Source: Actinomadura viridilutea (GTDB lineage Bacteria; Actinomycetota; Actinomycetes; Streptosporangiales; Streptosporangiaceae). From it: a stretch of 64,000 nucleotides of DNA. The position numbers were made by a program, and so were the translations under genes. Positions within the stretch are counted from its first letter, which is position 1, and every line of letters begins with the position of its first letter. The stretch lies in the NCBI GenBank assembly GCA_003001795.1, contig PVNI01000008.1, positions 186,001-250,000 on the forward strand. Reading direction: 5' to 3'. A model generated the notes under the pieces. It was not told the DNA's origin, did not search any database, and worked only from the letters and a program-made list of their open reading frames with translations. Shown one piece after another: positions 56,839 to 64,000 of the stretch.

Positions 56839-56869
56839 ATCCTTGACGCTGGAGCGCGCTCCAGGTCAA
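56839..56869 (-). promoter_or_regulatory. MerR-type promoter of the aldo/keto reductase
   Basis: Minus strand: TTGACC (56869-56864), 19-nt spacer with dyad CTGGAGCGCGCTCCAG, then AAGGAT (56844-56839). The start ATG is 8 nt further, so RNA may begin at or next to the start codon. Confidence 0.85.
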
Positions 56870-56992
56870 GCCCGATCCGAAAGATCCGGCCGGAGCGGCA
56901 GCGGCGGCGCCCGCGCGGCCGGGCGGACGGCGGTCGCGGGGGACCGGCGCCGGTGTCCGCCCGGAGGGGCGCGCTCCGCGGGGCGGCCGCCT

Positions 56993-57920
<928 letters not shown>

Positions 57921-58034
57921 GAGGACGCCCCCTACCTGGTGCAGGAGGCCACCGAGGTCTTCGAGGCCGGACTGGCGCTGGTCTTGGACGGGATCGAGGC
58001 CCGGATGGGCCGCGGGCGCGGGCGAAGCGATTGA
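57921..58034 (+). pseudogene. C-terminal remnant of a TetR-like regulator
   Basis: The last 37 codons of an open frame (EDAPYLVQEATEVFEAGLALVLDGIEARMG, then an Arg/Gly-rich end and TGA at 58034) look like the C-terminal helix of TetR/AcrR regulators (typical FxxGLxxxLDGIEA). Upstream in the same frame the sequence belongs to the antisense of the UvrA remnant. It ends just before the merR promoter. Family call is tentative. Confidence 0.55.
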
Positions 58035-58061
58035 CCTGGAGTGCGCTCCAGGTGGCACTCT
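58031..58061 (+). promoter_or_regulatory. MerR-type promoter and operator of merR
   Basis: TTGACC (58031-58036), 19-nt spacer with dyad CCTGGAG-TGCG-CTCCAGG (58035-58052), then CACTCT (58056-58061). The GTG of merR follows 7 nt later. The dyad is nearly identical to those before the aldo/keto reductase and F420 oxidoreductase. Confidence 0.85.
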
Positions 58062-58068
58062 GGGGCCC

Positions 58069-58470
58069 GTGAAGCTCTACTCCCCGGCCGAGACCGCCGC
58101 CAAGAGCGGCTTCAGCATCGACACACTGCGGTACTACGAGAAGATCGGGCTGCTGTCGGGGATCGCGCGCGACGCCGCCGGCCGCCGCGTCTTCACCGAA
58201 GCGGACCTGGCGTGGCTGGGCATGCTGCGCTGCCTGCGCGACACCGGCATGCCGATCGCCGAGCTGCGGCGCTACGCCGAGCTGATGCGCGGAGGCGACG
58301 AGACCTTCCGGGAGCGCGTGGCGCTGCTCAAGGCGCACGACCGCCGCGTCGAGGAGCAGATCGCCCAGCTCCGCGAGCAGCAGCGGAAGATCCAGGGGAA
58401 GATCCGCTATTACGAGCAGGAATCCGGGGTCTCCGCGCCCCGGAAGGCCGCCGCGGAAGCCGTCTCCTGA
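58069..58470 (+). CDS. MerR-family transcriptional regulator
   Basis: 133 residues: KLYSPAETAAKSGFSIDTLRYYEKIGLL (winged helix, RYYEKIGLL signature), RVFTEADLAWLGMLRCLRDTGMPIAELRRYAELMRGG, and a dimer helix [36 protein letters not shown]. No metal-binding Cys at the C-terminus, so it senses something other than metals through a short tail or via effector. Start GTG 58069 sits 7 nt after a -10 element and is leaderless. Its 3' end overlaps ureD on the other strand by about 61 bp. Confidence 0.93.
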   Translation: MKLYSPAETAAKSGFSIDTLRYYEKIGLLSGIARDAAGRRVFTEADLAWLGMLRCLRDTGMPIAELRRYAELMRGGDETFRERVALLKAHDRRVEEQIAQLREQQRKIQGKIRYYEQESGVSAPRKAAAEAVS

Positions 58471-59222
58471 TCCGCCGGGAGGCCGCGCGGGGCGGTCTCT
58501 CCGCGAGCGCGCGCCGCGACGCGCTCGCCGCGGGCGAGGCGGCGGCGGAGCAGGGCCGCGTCGGGAGCGACGGCCGTGATCAGCACGCCCGACGGATGCG
58601 CGAGCGGCAGGACCGCCAGCCCGTCCTCGACATGCGCCTCGCGGGCCAGACCGGGCCGCACGAGCAGCACGCTGCCGGCGGCCCCGGCGTCCCCGAGCAC
58701 CGCGCGGGCGCCGTGCCCGTCCCCGACGCGCAGCTCGTGGCGCAGCAGCGGCGTCCGCCCGATCGCGACGTCGAGCCGGCCGCGCAGCCGTCCGGGCCGT
58801 TCGCCGTGGCGGCCCAGGACGATCTCCTCGCGCCAGCGGAGCGTCGCGTCCTCCGCGAGCGCGATCTCGGCGGCGGACCGGTGGTCGCATCCCGCGGCCG
58901 CCACCGTCGGCTCCGGCGCGAAGTCCAGGCGGGCGCCGGGGCCGACCCGCGCCCGCACGGTAAGGCGCGACGTCCCGTCCCCCGGCAGCACGAGCGCGGC
59001 CGCCGCCGAACGCACCGCCAGCCGCGCGCCCGGGCCGACGGCGACGTCGAGCTCCAGGACGTCGCCGCCCAGCGGGCCGGCCGCCGCGCCGACCAGGTGG
59101 ACGCCCTCGGCGGTCTCGCGCAGCGCCAGCGGCCCGTCCGACCGCAGCCGCGTGCAGCGCGTCCGCCCGTGGGCGTCGCGTTCGGCGGCGACGGCGGCCC
59201 GCGCCGCGCAGCGCCGCGTCAC
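58410..59222 (-). CDS. ureD: Urease accessory protein UreD
   Basis: 270 residues from GTG 59222, whose start overlaps the ureG stop (GTGA). [66 protein letters not shown] is the UreD/UreH pattern. It acts with UreF and UreG as the activation platform on apo-urease. It is the last gene of the operon; its end overlaps the convergent merR gene. Confidence 0.92.
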   Translation of the reverse strand: MTRRCAARAAVAAERDAHGRTRCTRLRSDGPLALRETAEGVHLVGAAAGPLGGDVLELDVAVGPGARLAVRSAAAALVLPGDGTSRLTVRARVGPGARLDFAPEPTVAAAGCDHRSAAEIALAEDATLRWREEIVLGRHGERPGRLRGRLDVAIGRTPLLRHELRVGDGHGARAVLGDAGAAGSVLLVRPGLAREAHVEDGLAVLPLAHPSGVLITAVAPDAALLRRRLARGERVAARARGETAPRGLPADQETASAAAFRGAETPDSCS

Positions 59223-59893
59223 GGCGCCGCCGCCGCGGCCCCGCGCGCCCGCCGCAGCGCGCCGCGCACCCACGCGGCGACCTCCGGGGCGTCGGGACGT
59301 TCGCGCAGCGAGGTCAGCGCCACCGGCTTGCCGCCGCGCACCCGGAGGGCGTCCCGCTCCATCCGCGCCACGTCGCTGCCCGCCAGCGGCGCCAGATCCG
59401 TCTTGTTGATCACCAGCAGGTCCGCCTGCGCCACGCCCGGACCGCCCTTGCGCGGCACGTCGTCGCCGCCCGCCGCGTCCAGCACGAAGATCTGCAGGTC
59501 GGCCAGGCCCCGGCTGAACAGCGCGGTCAGGTTGTCGCCGCCGCTTTCCACGAGGACCAGGTCCAGCCGCCCGTGCCGGGCCTGCAGGTCCTCCACCGCG
59601 TCCAGATTGGCGGAGATGTCGTCGCGGATGGCGGTGTGCGGGCAGCAGCCGGTGCGCACCGCCGTGATCCGGTCGTCGGGCAGCACCGCCGCGCGCCTCA
59701 GGAAGTCGGCGTCCTCGGTGGTGTAGATGTCGTTGGTCACCACCGCCAGGGCGTACTCGTCGCGCAGGGCGCGGCACAGCGCCGCCGTCAGCGCGGTCTT
59801 GCCGCTGCCCACCGGGCCGCCGATGCCCAGGCGCAGCGCCCGGCCCGCCGGCGGCGCGGCCTCGTGCGGGTCGTGATCGTGGTGGGCGCCCAC
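59219..59893 (-). CDS. ureG: Urease accessory GTPase UreG
   Basis: 224 residues: [21 protein letters not shown] (Walker A), [25 protein letters not shown] (metal-binding CPH), [30 protein letters not shown] (NKxD). It delivers nickel by GTP hydrolysis. GTG 59893 follows AAAGGACGCACC. An N-terminal His/Asp stretch (AHHDHDPHE) may bind nickel. It lies between ureF and ureD. Confidence 0.96.
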   Translation of the reverse strand: MGAHHDHDPHEAAPPAGRALRLGIGGPVGSGKTALTAALCRALRDEYALAVVTNDIYTTEDADFLRRAAVLPDDRITAVRTGCCPHTAIRDDISANLDAVEDLQARHGRLDLVLVESGGDNLTALFSRGLADLQIFVLDAAGGDDVPRKGGPGVAQADLLVINKTDLAPLAGSDVARMERDALRVRGGKPVALTSLRERPDAPEVAAWVRGALRRARGAAAAAP

Positions 59894-59940
59894 GGTGCGT
59901 CCTTTCGTCTCCTCACGATTCGTCTTCTCACTTCGTCTTC

Positions 59941-60669
59941 TCACGATTCGAACAGGCGCAGGCCGGCGCGGACGTGCGCCTCGGCGAGCAGGTCGAGCAG
60001 CGGCGCGGACGGCGCGGGCAGCGCGTCCCACCCGCCGGCGGCCGCGGCGGCGGCCTCGTCGGCCACCTCGTCCATCCGGGCCGCCAGGTCGGCCAGGACC
60101 CGGTGCACGTCCAGCGGGTCCAGCCCGAGCAGCCGGACGGCGGCCGACGCCGGTCCCGCCGCCGCCCCGTACGCGGCGACCGCGGCCGCCTGCCGCGGCG
60201 TGCCGCCCGCCGCCGCGGCGGCCGCCCCGAGCACCAGCGGATGGTGCGGCGCGCGCACCTCGGCCGCCAGCGCGTCCAACCCCGGATGCGACCACGTCGC
60301 CCGCGCCGCCCGCGCCAGCGACCGCCCCTGCGCCCGCGACGCCCGCCGCTGCGCGGGCGACGGCGTCCGCGCGTCCGCCTCCGCGTCCAGACCCCGCCAA
60401 CCCCGGCGGCCGCCCGCGGAGCCGTCGCCGGACGGCGGGATGTCGGCGTCGGGCGCATAGGCGGCGGCATAGGCGCAGGCGGCCGCGGCCAGGGCCGCGC
60501 CGGTCAGGCCGGTCGTCGCGAGGCGGCCGTGGAGGAAGTCGCGCAGGTCCGCCAGGTCGGTGACGGCATGCGCGGCGACCGCGGGCTCCAGACCGCCGGA
60601 ATGGGCGTGGCCGCCCGCGGGCAGGCGCGCGTCGGCCAGCAGGAGCAGCGCGGCGGGGATCTCGGCCAT
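59941..60669 (-). CDS. ureF: Urease accessory protein UreF
   Basis: 242 residues: [29 protein letters not shown] opens the all-helical UreF fold. A Gly/Asp/Arg-rich insertion (residues about 75-115) lengthens the protein relative to typical UreF. It links UreD to UreG and controls GTPase activity. ATG 60669 follows the ureC stop by 14 bp. Confidence 0.9.
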   Translation of the reverse strand: MAEIPAALLLLADARLPAGGHAHSGGLEPAVAAHAVTDLADLRDFLHGRLATTGLTGAALAAAACAYAAAYAPDADIPPSGDGSAGGRRGWRGLDAEADARTPSPAQRRASRAQGRSLARAARATWSHPGLDALAAEVRAPHHPLVLGAAAAAAGGTPRQAAAVAAYGAAAGPASAAVRLLGLDPLDVHRVLADLAARMDEVADEAAAAAAGGWDALPAPSAPLLDLLAEAHVRAGLRLFES

Positions 60670-60683
60670 CACCGGCTCGTCCG

Positions 60684-62408
60684 TCAGAACAGGAAGTAGC
60701 GCTGCGCCATGGGCAGCTCGGCGACCGGGGCGGGTTCGATCTCCTCGCCGTCCACCGTCACGGTGAACGTGTCGGGATCGACGTCGATGCGCGGCAGCGC
60801 GTCGTTCAGCGGCAGGTCGGCCTTGCCGAGCCGCCGGGTGTCCTTGACGGGGGCGAACGCGCGGCGCACCGACAGGCGGTCCGGCAGCCCCGCGTCGAGC
60901 GCGGCCGGGGCCACGAAGTGCAGGGACGTGGCGGCCGCCGCGGCGGGGGAGGCGCCGAACATGGGACGCGGCAGCACCGGCTGCGGGGTGGGGATGGAGG
61001 CGTTGGCGTCGCCCATCGCCGCCCACGCGATCATCCCGCCCTTGAGCACGGCGTGCGGGCGCACGCCGAAGAACGCCGGGTCCCACAGGACGAGGTCGGC
61101 GAGCTTGCCCGGCTCGACCGAGCCGATCTCGCCGTCCAGGCCGTGCGCGATCGCCGGATTGATCGTGTACTTGGCGACGTAGCGGCGGGCGCGCAGGTTG
61201 TCGGCCGCGCCGTCGCCGGGCAGGGCGCCGCGGCGGCGCTTCATCGCGTGCGCGGTCTGCCAGGTGCGGATGACCGTCTCGCCGATCCGGCCCATCGCCT
61301 GCGAGTCCGATCCGATGATGGAGACGGCGCCCAGGTCGTGCAGGACGTCCTCGGCCGCCATGGTCGTCGGGCGGATCCTGGACTCGGCGAACGCCAGGTC
61401 CTCGGGCACCGACGGGTTCAGGTGGTGGCACACCATGAGCATGTCCAGGTGCTCGTCGAGCGTGTTGACGGTGTGCGGGCGCGTCGGGTTGGTGGACGAG
61501 GGCAGCACGTTCGGGTGCGCCGCCACGGTGATGATGTCGGGGGCGTGCCCGCCGCCCGCGCCCTCGGTGTGGTAGGCGTGGATCGACCGTCCGCCGACGG
61601 CGTCGAGCGTCGACTCGACGAACCCGGCCTCGTTCAGCGTGTCGGAGTGCAGCGCCACCTGCACGCCCGAGGCGTCGGCGACGCGCAGGCACGCGTCGAT
61701 CGCGGCGGGCGTGGAGCCCCAGTCCTCGTGCAGCTTGAAGCCCGCGGCGCCCGCCCGCAGCTGCTCCCACAGGGCCTCCTCGGAGACGGTGTTGCCCTTG
61801 CCGAGCAGCGCCACGTTCACCGGCCAGGCATCCATGGCCTCGAGCATGCGGTGCAGGTGCCAGACGCCGGTGGCGGTGGTGGCCTTGGTGCCCTCGGCCG
61901 GGCCGCTGCCGCCGCCGATCAGCGTGGTGACCCCGGCGGCGAGCGCCTCCGCGGCCAGCTGCGGGCAGACGAAGTGGACGTGGCAGTCGACCGCCCCAGC
62001 GGTGAGGATCTTGCCGTTGCCCGCCAGCACCTCGGTGGTCGGGCCGATGACCAGGTCGGGGTGGACGCCGTCCATCGTGTCGGGGTTGCCGGCCTTGCCG
62101 AGCGCGGCGATCCGGCCGTCGCGGACGCCCACGTCGGCCTTGACCACGCCCCAGTGGTCGAGCACGACGGCGCCGGTGACGACCAGGTCGAGGGCGCCCT
62201 CGGCGCGGGTCGCGCGGGACTGGCCCATCGACTCGCGGATCACCTTGCCGCCGCCGAACACCGCCTCGTCGCCGGTCGCCGCGCCGTCCGGGCCGCGCGC
62301 CAGGTCCTGCGTGACCTCGATGAACAGGTCGGTGTCGGCGAGCCGCACGCGGTCGCCCGCGGTCGGCCCGTACAGCTCGGCGTAGCGGGCCCGGGACAGC
62401 TCAGTCAT
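60684..62408 (-). CDS. ureC: Urease alpha subunit
   Basis: 574 residues, full length. Nickel-binding and catalytic motifs: [12 protein letters not shown], carbamylated Lys in [33 protein letters not shown] active-site flap Cys/His, and [10 protein letters not shown]. It hydrolyses urea to ammonia and carbamate. Its start overlaps the ureB stop by 8 bp. Together with ureA and ureB it makes the three-subunit enzyme. Confidence 0.98.
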   Translation of the reverse strand: MTELSRARYAELYGPTAGDRVRLADTDLFIEVTQDLARGPDGAATGDEAVFGGGKVIRESMGQSRATRAEGALDLVVTGAVVLDHWGVVKADVGVRDGRIAALGKAGNPDTMDGVHPDLVIGPTTEVLAGNGKILTAGAVDCHVHFVCPQLAAEALAAGVTTLIGGGSGPAEGTKATTATGVWHLHRMLEAMDAWPVNVALLGKGNTVSEEALWEQLRAGAAGFKLHEDWGSTPAAIDACLRVADASGVQVALHSDTLNEAGFVESTLDAVGGRSIHAYHTEGAGGGHAPDIITVAAHPNVLPSSTNPTRPHTVNTLDEHLDMLMVCHHLNPSVPEDLAFAESRIRPTTMAAEDVLHDLGAVSIIGSDSQAMGRIGETVIRTWQTAHAMKRRRGALPGDGAADNLRARRYVAKYTINPAIAHGLDGEIGSVEPGKLADLVLWDPAFFGVRPHAVLKGGMIAWAAMGDANASIPTPQPVLPRPMFGASPAAAAATSLHFVAPAALDAGLPDRLSVRRAFAPVKDTRRLGKADLPLNDALPRIDVDPDTFTVTVDGEEIEPAPVAELPMAQRYFLF

Positions 62409-62712
62409 CGAGCGCTCCCGCCTTCTCCTTGCGCAGTCCGGGGACGACGCGGCGCCCGGCCAGCGGGACGAGCGCCACCTCGCGGGTCACGCCCGGCTCG
62501 AAGCGGACCGAGGTCCCGGCGGGCACGTCCAGCCGGTGCCCCCACGCCGCGTCCCGGTCGAAGCGCAGGGCGGGGTTGGCCACGGCGAAGTGGTAGTGCG
62601 AGCCCACCTGCACCGGTCGGTCGCCCGTGTTGAGGACGGTGACGGTGATGCGAGGGCGTCCCGGGGACAGCGCCACCGGCTCGCCGCCCGGGACGATCTC
62701 CCCTGGGATCAA
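62401..62712 (-). CDS. ureB: Urease beta subunit
   Basis: 103 residues: [20 protein letters not shown] ... [21 protein letters not shown] ... [19 protein letters not shown], the normal UreB. Start is TTG 62712. The start lies inside a 20-bp tandem duplication, whose upstream copy supplies the GGGGAG ribosome-binding site. The upstream copy's TTG leads to a stop after seven codons. Confidence 0.94.
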   Translation of the reverse strand: MIPGEIVPGGEPVALSPGRPRITVTVLNTGDRPVQVGSHYHFAVANPALRFDRDAAWGHRLDVPAGTSVRFEPGVTREVALVPLAGRRVVPGLRKEKAGALDD

Positions 62713-62738
62713 CGGGCCTCCCCTGGGATCAACGGGCC
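62699..62738. repeat. 20-bp tandem duplication at the ureB start
   Basis: TCCCCTGGGATCAACGGGCC at 62699-62718 is repeated exactly at 62719-62738. On the minus strand each copy carries GGGGAG and a TTG start. Confidence 0.9.
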
Positions 62739-62743
62739 GCCGC

Positions 62744-63046
62744 TCATGGGATCGGCCGGTGGACGGTGACGAGCTTGGTGCCGTCGGGGAACGTCGCCTC
62801 GATCTGGACCGAATCCAGCATCTCCGGCACGCCCTCCATGACGTCGTCGCGGGTGAGCACCGTGCGGCCGGACTCCATCAGCTCGGCCACGGTGCGCCCG
62901 TCGCGGGCGCCCTCCAGAATGTGCGCCGCGATGATCGCGGTCGCCTCGGGATGGTTGAGCCGCAGCCCGCGCGCCCGCCGCTCGCGGGCCACCGAGGCGG
63001 CCACGTGGATGAGCAGGCGCTCCTGCTCGTGTGGAGTGATCAGCAC
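62744..63046 (-). CDS. ureA: Urease gamma subunit
   Basis: 100 residues, exactly family size: [58 protein letters not shown]. Start GTG 63046 lies 7 nt after TAACGT (63059-63054), so the operon message is probably leaderless. First gene of ureABCFGD; no ureE is present in the window. Confidence 0.96.
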   Translation of the reverse strand: MLITPHEQERLLIHVAASVARERRARGLRLNHPEATAIIAAHILEGARDGRTVAELMESGRTVLTRDDVMEGVPEMLDSVQIEATFPDGTKLVTVHRPIP

Positions 63047-63532
63047 AATGCGGACGTTACTGCCGGTCTGACCGGTTCGGGAACGCGGGTATTGCGGTTT
63101 TAACATGCATTTCACGTGGGGCGGTGCGACGCGGGAATTGACGCGCGCGCGCAAAACCCGATCAAAGCAAATCGGCATTCCCCATTTTGGTGTGTCCGCA
63201 ATCCGGGCGGCAGTGCGCGCGGATACGCCGGGGACGCCGCGGCGTCCGGAGTAACGATCGCCGGGACGAAGACGATCAACGGTGTGAAGCAGACCGCCGA
63301 CGACCTCCAGGCGCAGGCCCGGCGCGGACACCGCCGAACGCGCCGCCGCCGGTGCCGCGCGTCCCGCCAGTCCGACGCCGACCCCTGTCCGACCCCGACG
63401 ATGTAACCCCTGGGGACCCCGCCAACGTCCCGCCGGGCGGCGCCGCGTCCGCCGCCCCCGTACGTCGACCAGGACCGCCCGGGGCGTATCCGGCCCGTTT
63501 TCCGGATACCCCTACCGGAATGGAGGAGAATC
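63047..63532. other. Divergent intergenic region (ureA / M20 peptidase)
   Basis: 486 bp. It holds the ureA promoter, an AT-richer patch near 63090-63115, and an inverted repeat GTATCCGG (63486-63493) / CCGGATAC (63502-63509) 23 bp before the M20 start. Short open frames here show no coding signs. Confidence 0.5.
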
Positions 63533-64000
63533 ATGGCGACGACGACCGACTCCCGGGAGCCCGACTACGACCCGCCCGCCCTCCTCACCCGCCGGACCTT
63601 CCTCGGCCGCGCCGGCGCCGGAGCCGTGCTGCTGGCCGGCGGCCTGGCCGCCGGGGAGACCTTCGCCGGCGCCCCCGCCGGGGCCCGCACCGCGCCCGCC
63701 GGCGTCGATCCGGCCGACCTGGACCCCCTGGCCCTGCTGAAGAAGATGCTGGCCTACGACACCCAGAACCACGGCGAAGGCGGCGTGACGCTCCCGCACG
63801 CCCAGATGCTCAAGTCGGTCTGGGAGTCGGCGGGGGTGTCCGCCGAGATCATCCCGACGCCCAAACGGGACAACGTCCACCTGATCGCCCGGATCGAGGG
63901 CGCCACGGCCGCGCCCCCGCTGCTGCTGCTCGGGCACTCGGACGTGGTCCCGGTGGAGCGATCCAAGTGGTCGGTCGACCCCTTCGCGGGCGTCGTCGAG
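63533..64000 (+). CDS. Tat-exported M20-family metallopeptidase, 5' part
   Basis: The frame runs from ATG 63533 (GGAGGAGAATC upstream) to the window edge: 156 residues. N-terminal Tat motif TRRTFLGRAGAGAVLLAGGLAA with AxA sites. Then LKKMLAYDTQNHGEGG and LLLLGHSDVVPVERSKW; HSDVVP holds the first metal-binding His and the catalytic Asp of M20 peptidases/deacylases. Substrate unknown. The rest lies beyond the window. Confidence 0.88.
   Translation, partial: MATTTDSREPDYDPPALLTRRTFLGRAGAGAVLLAGGLAAGETFAGAPAGARTAPAGVDPADLDPLALLKKMLAYDTQNHGEGGVTLPHAQMLKSVWESAGVSAEIIPTPKRDNVHLIARIEGATAAPPLLLLGHSDVVPVERSKWSVDPFAGVVE

Noticed and set aside
63116..63406. Small frame between ureA and the M20 gene
   Set aside because: No ribosome-binding site, and the end is an Arg-rich low-complexity tail; coding signs absent.

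Overview
The window is GC-rich chromosomal DNA from an actinomycete. Nearly every codon ends in G or C, GTG (and a few TTG) starts are common, and F420-dependent and actinobacteria-specific families occur. The conserved order lepA ... hemW ... DUF3097 - hrcA - dnaJ - rsmE - HIT - phoH - ybeY - CorC/HlyC - cytidine-deaminase-like - era - leuA - recO - uppS - Fur/ZnuABC - glyS - ppdK - dgt is the housekeeping backbone of Streptomyces, Streptosporangiales and relatives. A Thermomonosporaceae-type genome such as Actinomadura is my best guess, by inference only. I see no rRNA, tRNA, insertion sequence, prophage or CRISPR array.

Layout. 1-8.6 kb: the 3' part of lepA, an odd in-frame Uma2 nuclease fusion, two DUF4870 membrane proteins, secreted and hypothetical proteins, a YezG-like protein, hemW and DUF3097. 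8.7-19.9 kb: a CIRCE-controlled hrcA-dnaJ-rsmE cluster, a SigE-type sigma factor with a downstream membrane protein, HIT, phoH carrying a class 3 intein, ybeY, a CorC/HlyC membrane protein, a non-catalytic cytidine-deaminase-like protein and era. 19.9-29 kb: a membrane protein, a TerB-like protein overlapping DDAH, leuA with a leucine-codon leader peptide and a long hairpin, an M4 metalloprotease with its emfourin inhibitor, recO-uppS (overlapping), a TauD-type dioxygenase and OsmC. 29-33 kb: zur-znuBCA in overlapping order behind a Zur-box-like palindrome. 33-49 kb: a DUF1906 secreted protein, glyS, secreted proteins, a SecD-SecF fusion, a GH15 hydrolase, ppdK, a YdcF-like protein, dgt and a FAD-dependent reductase. 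49-58.5 kb: MFS, GtrA, a SigJ/ECF41-type sigma factor, an LVIVD beta-propeller, DUF305, a carboxymuconolactone decarboxylase-like protein, and a small MerR regulon (merR, an aldo/keto reductase and an F420-type oxidoreductase) wrapped around a wrecked UvrA-like gene. 58.4-63 kb: a ureABCFGD urease operon. The window ends inside a Tat-exported M20 peptidase.

Regulation read from sequence: CIRCE for heat shock, Zur for zinc uptake, leucine attenuation for leuA, and three near-identical MerR-type 19-bp-spacer promoters. Most convergent gene pairs are separated by perfect GC-rich hairpins, and several genes look leaderless (TANNNT about 7 nt before the start codon). Tandem micro-duplications of 14-20 bp recur, and at least four of them alter gene ends, starts or proteins.
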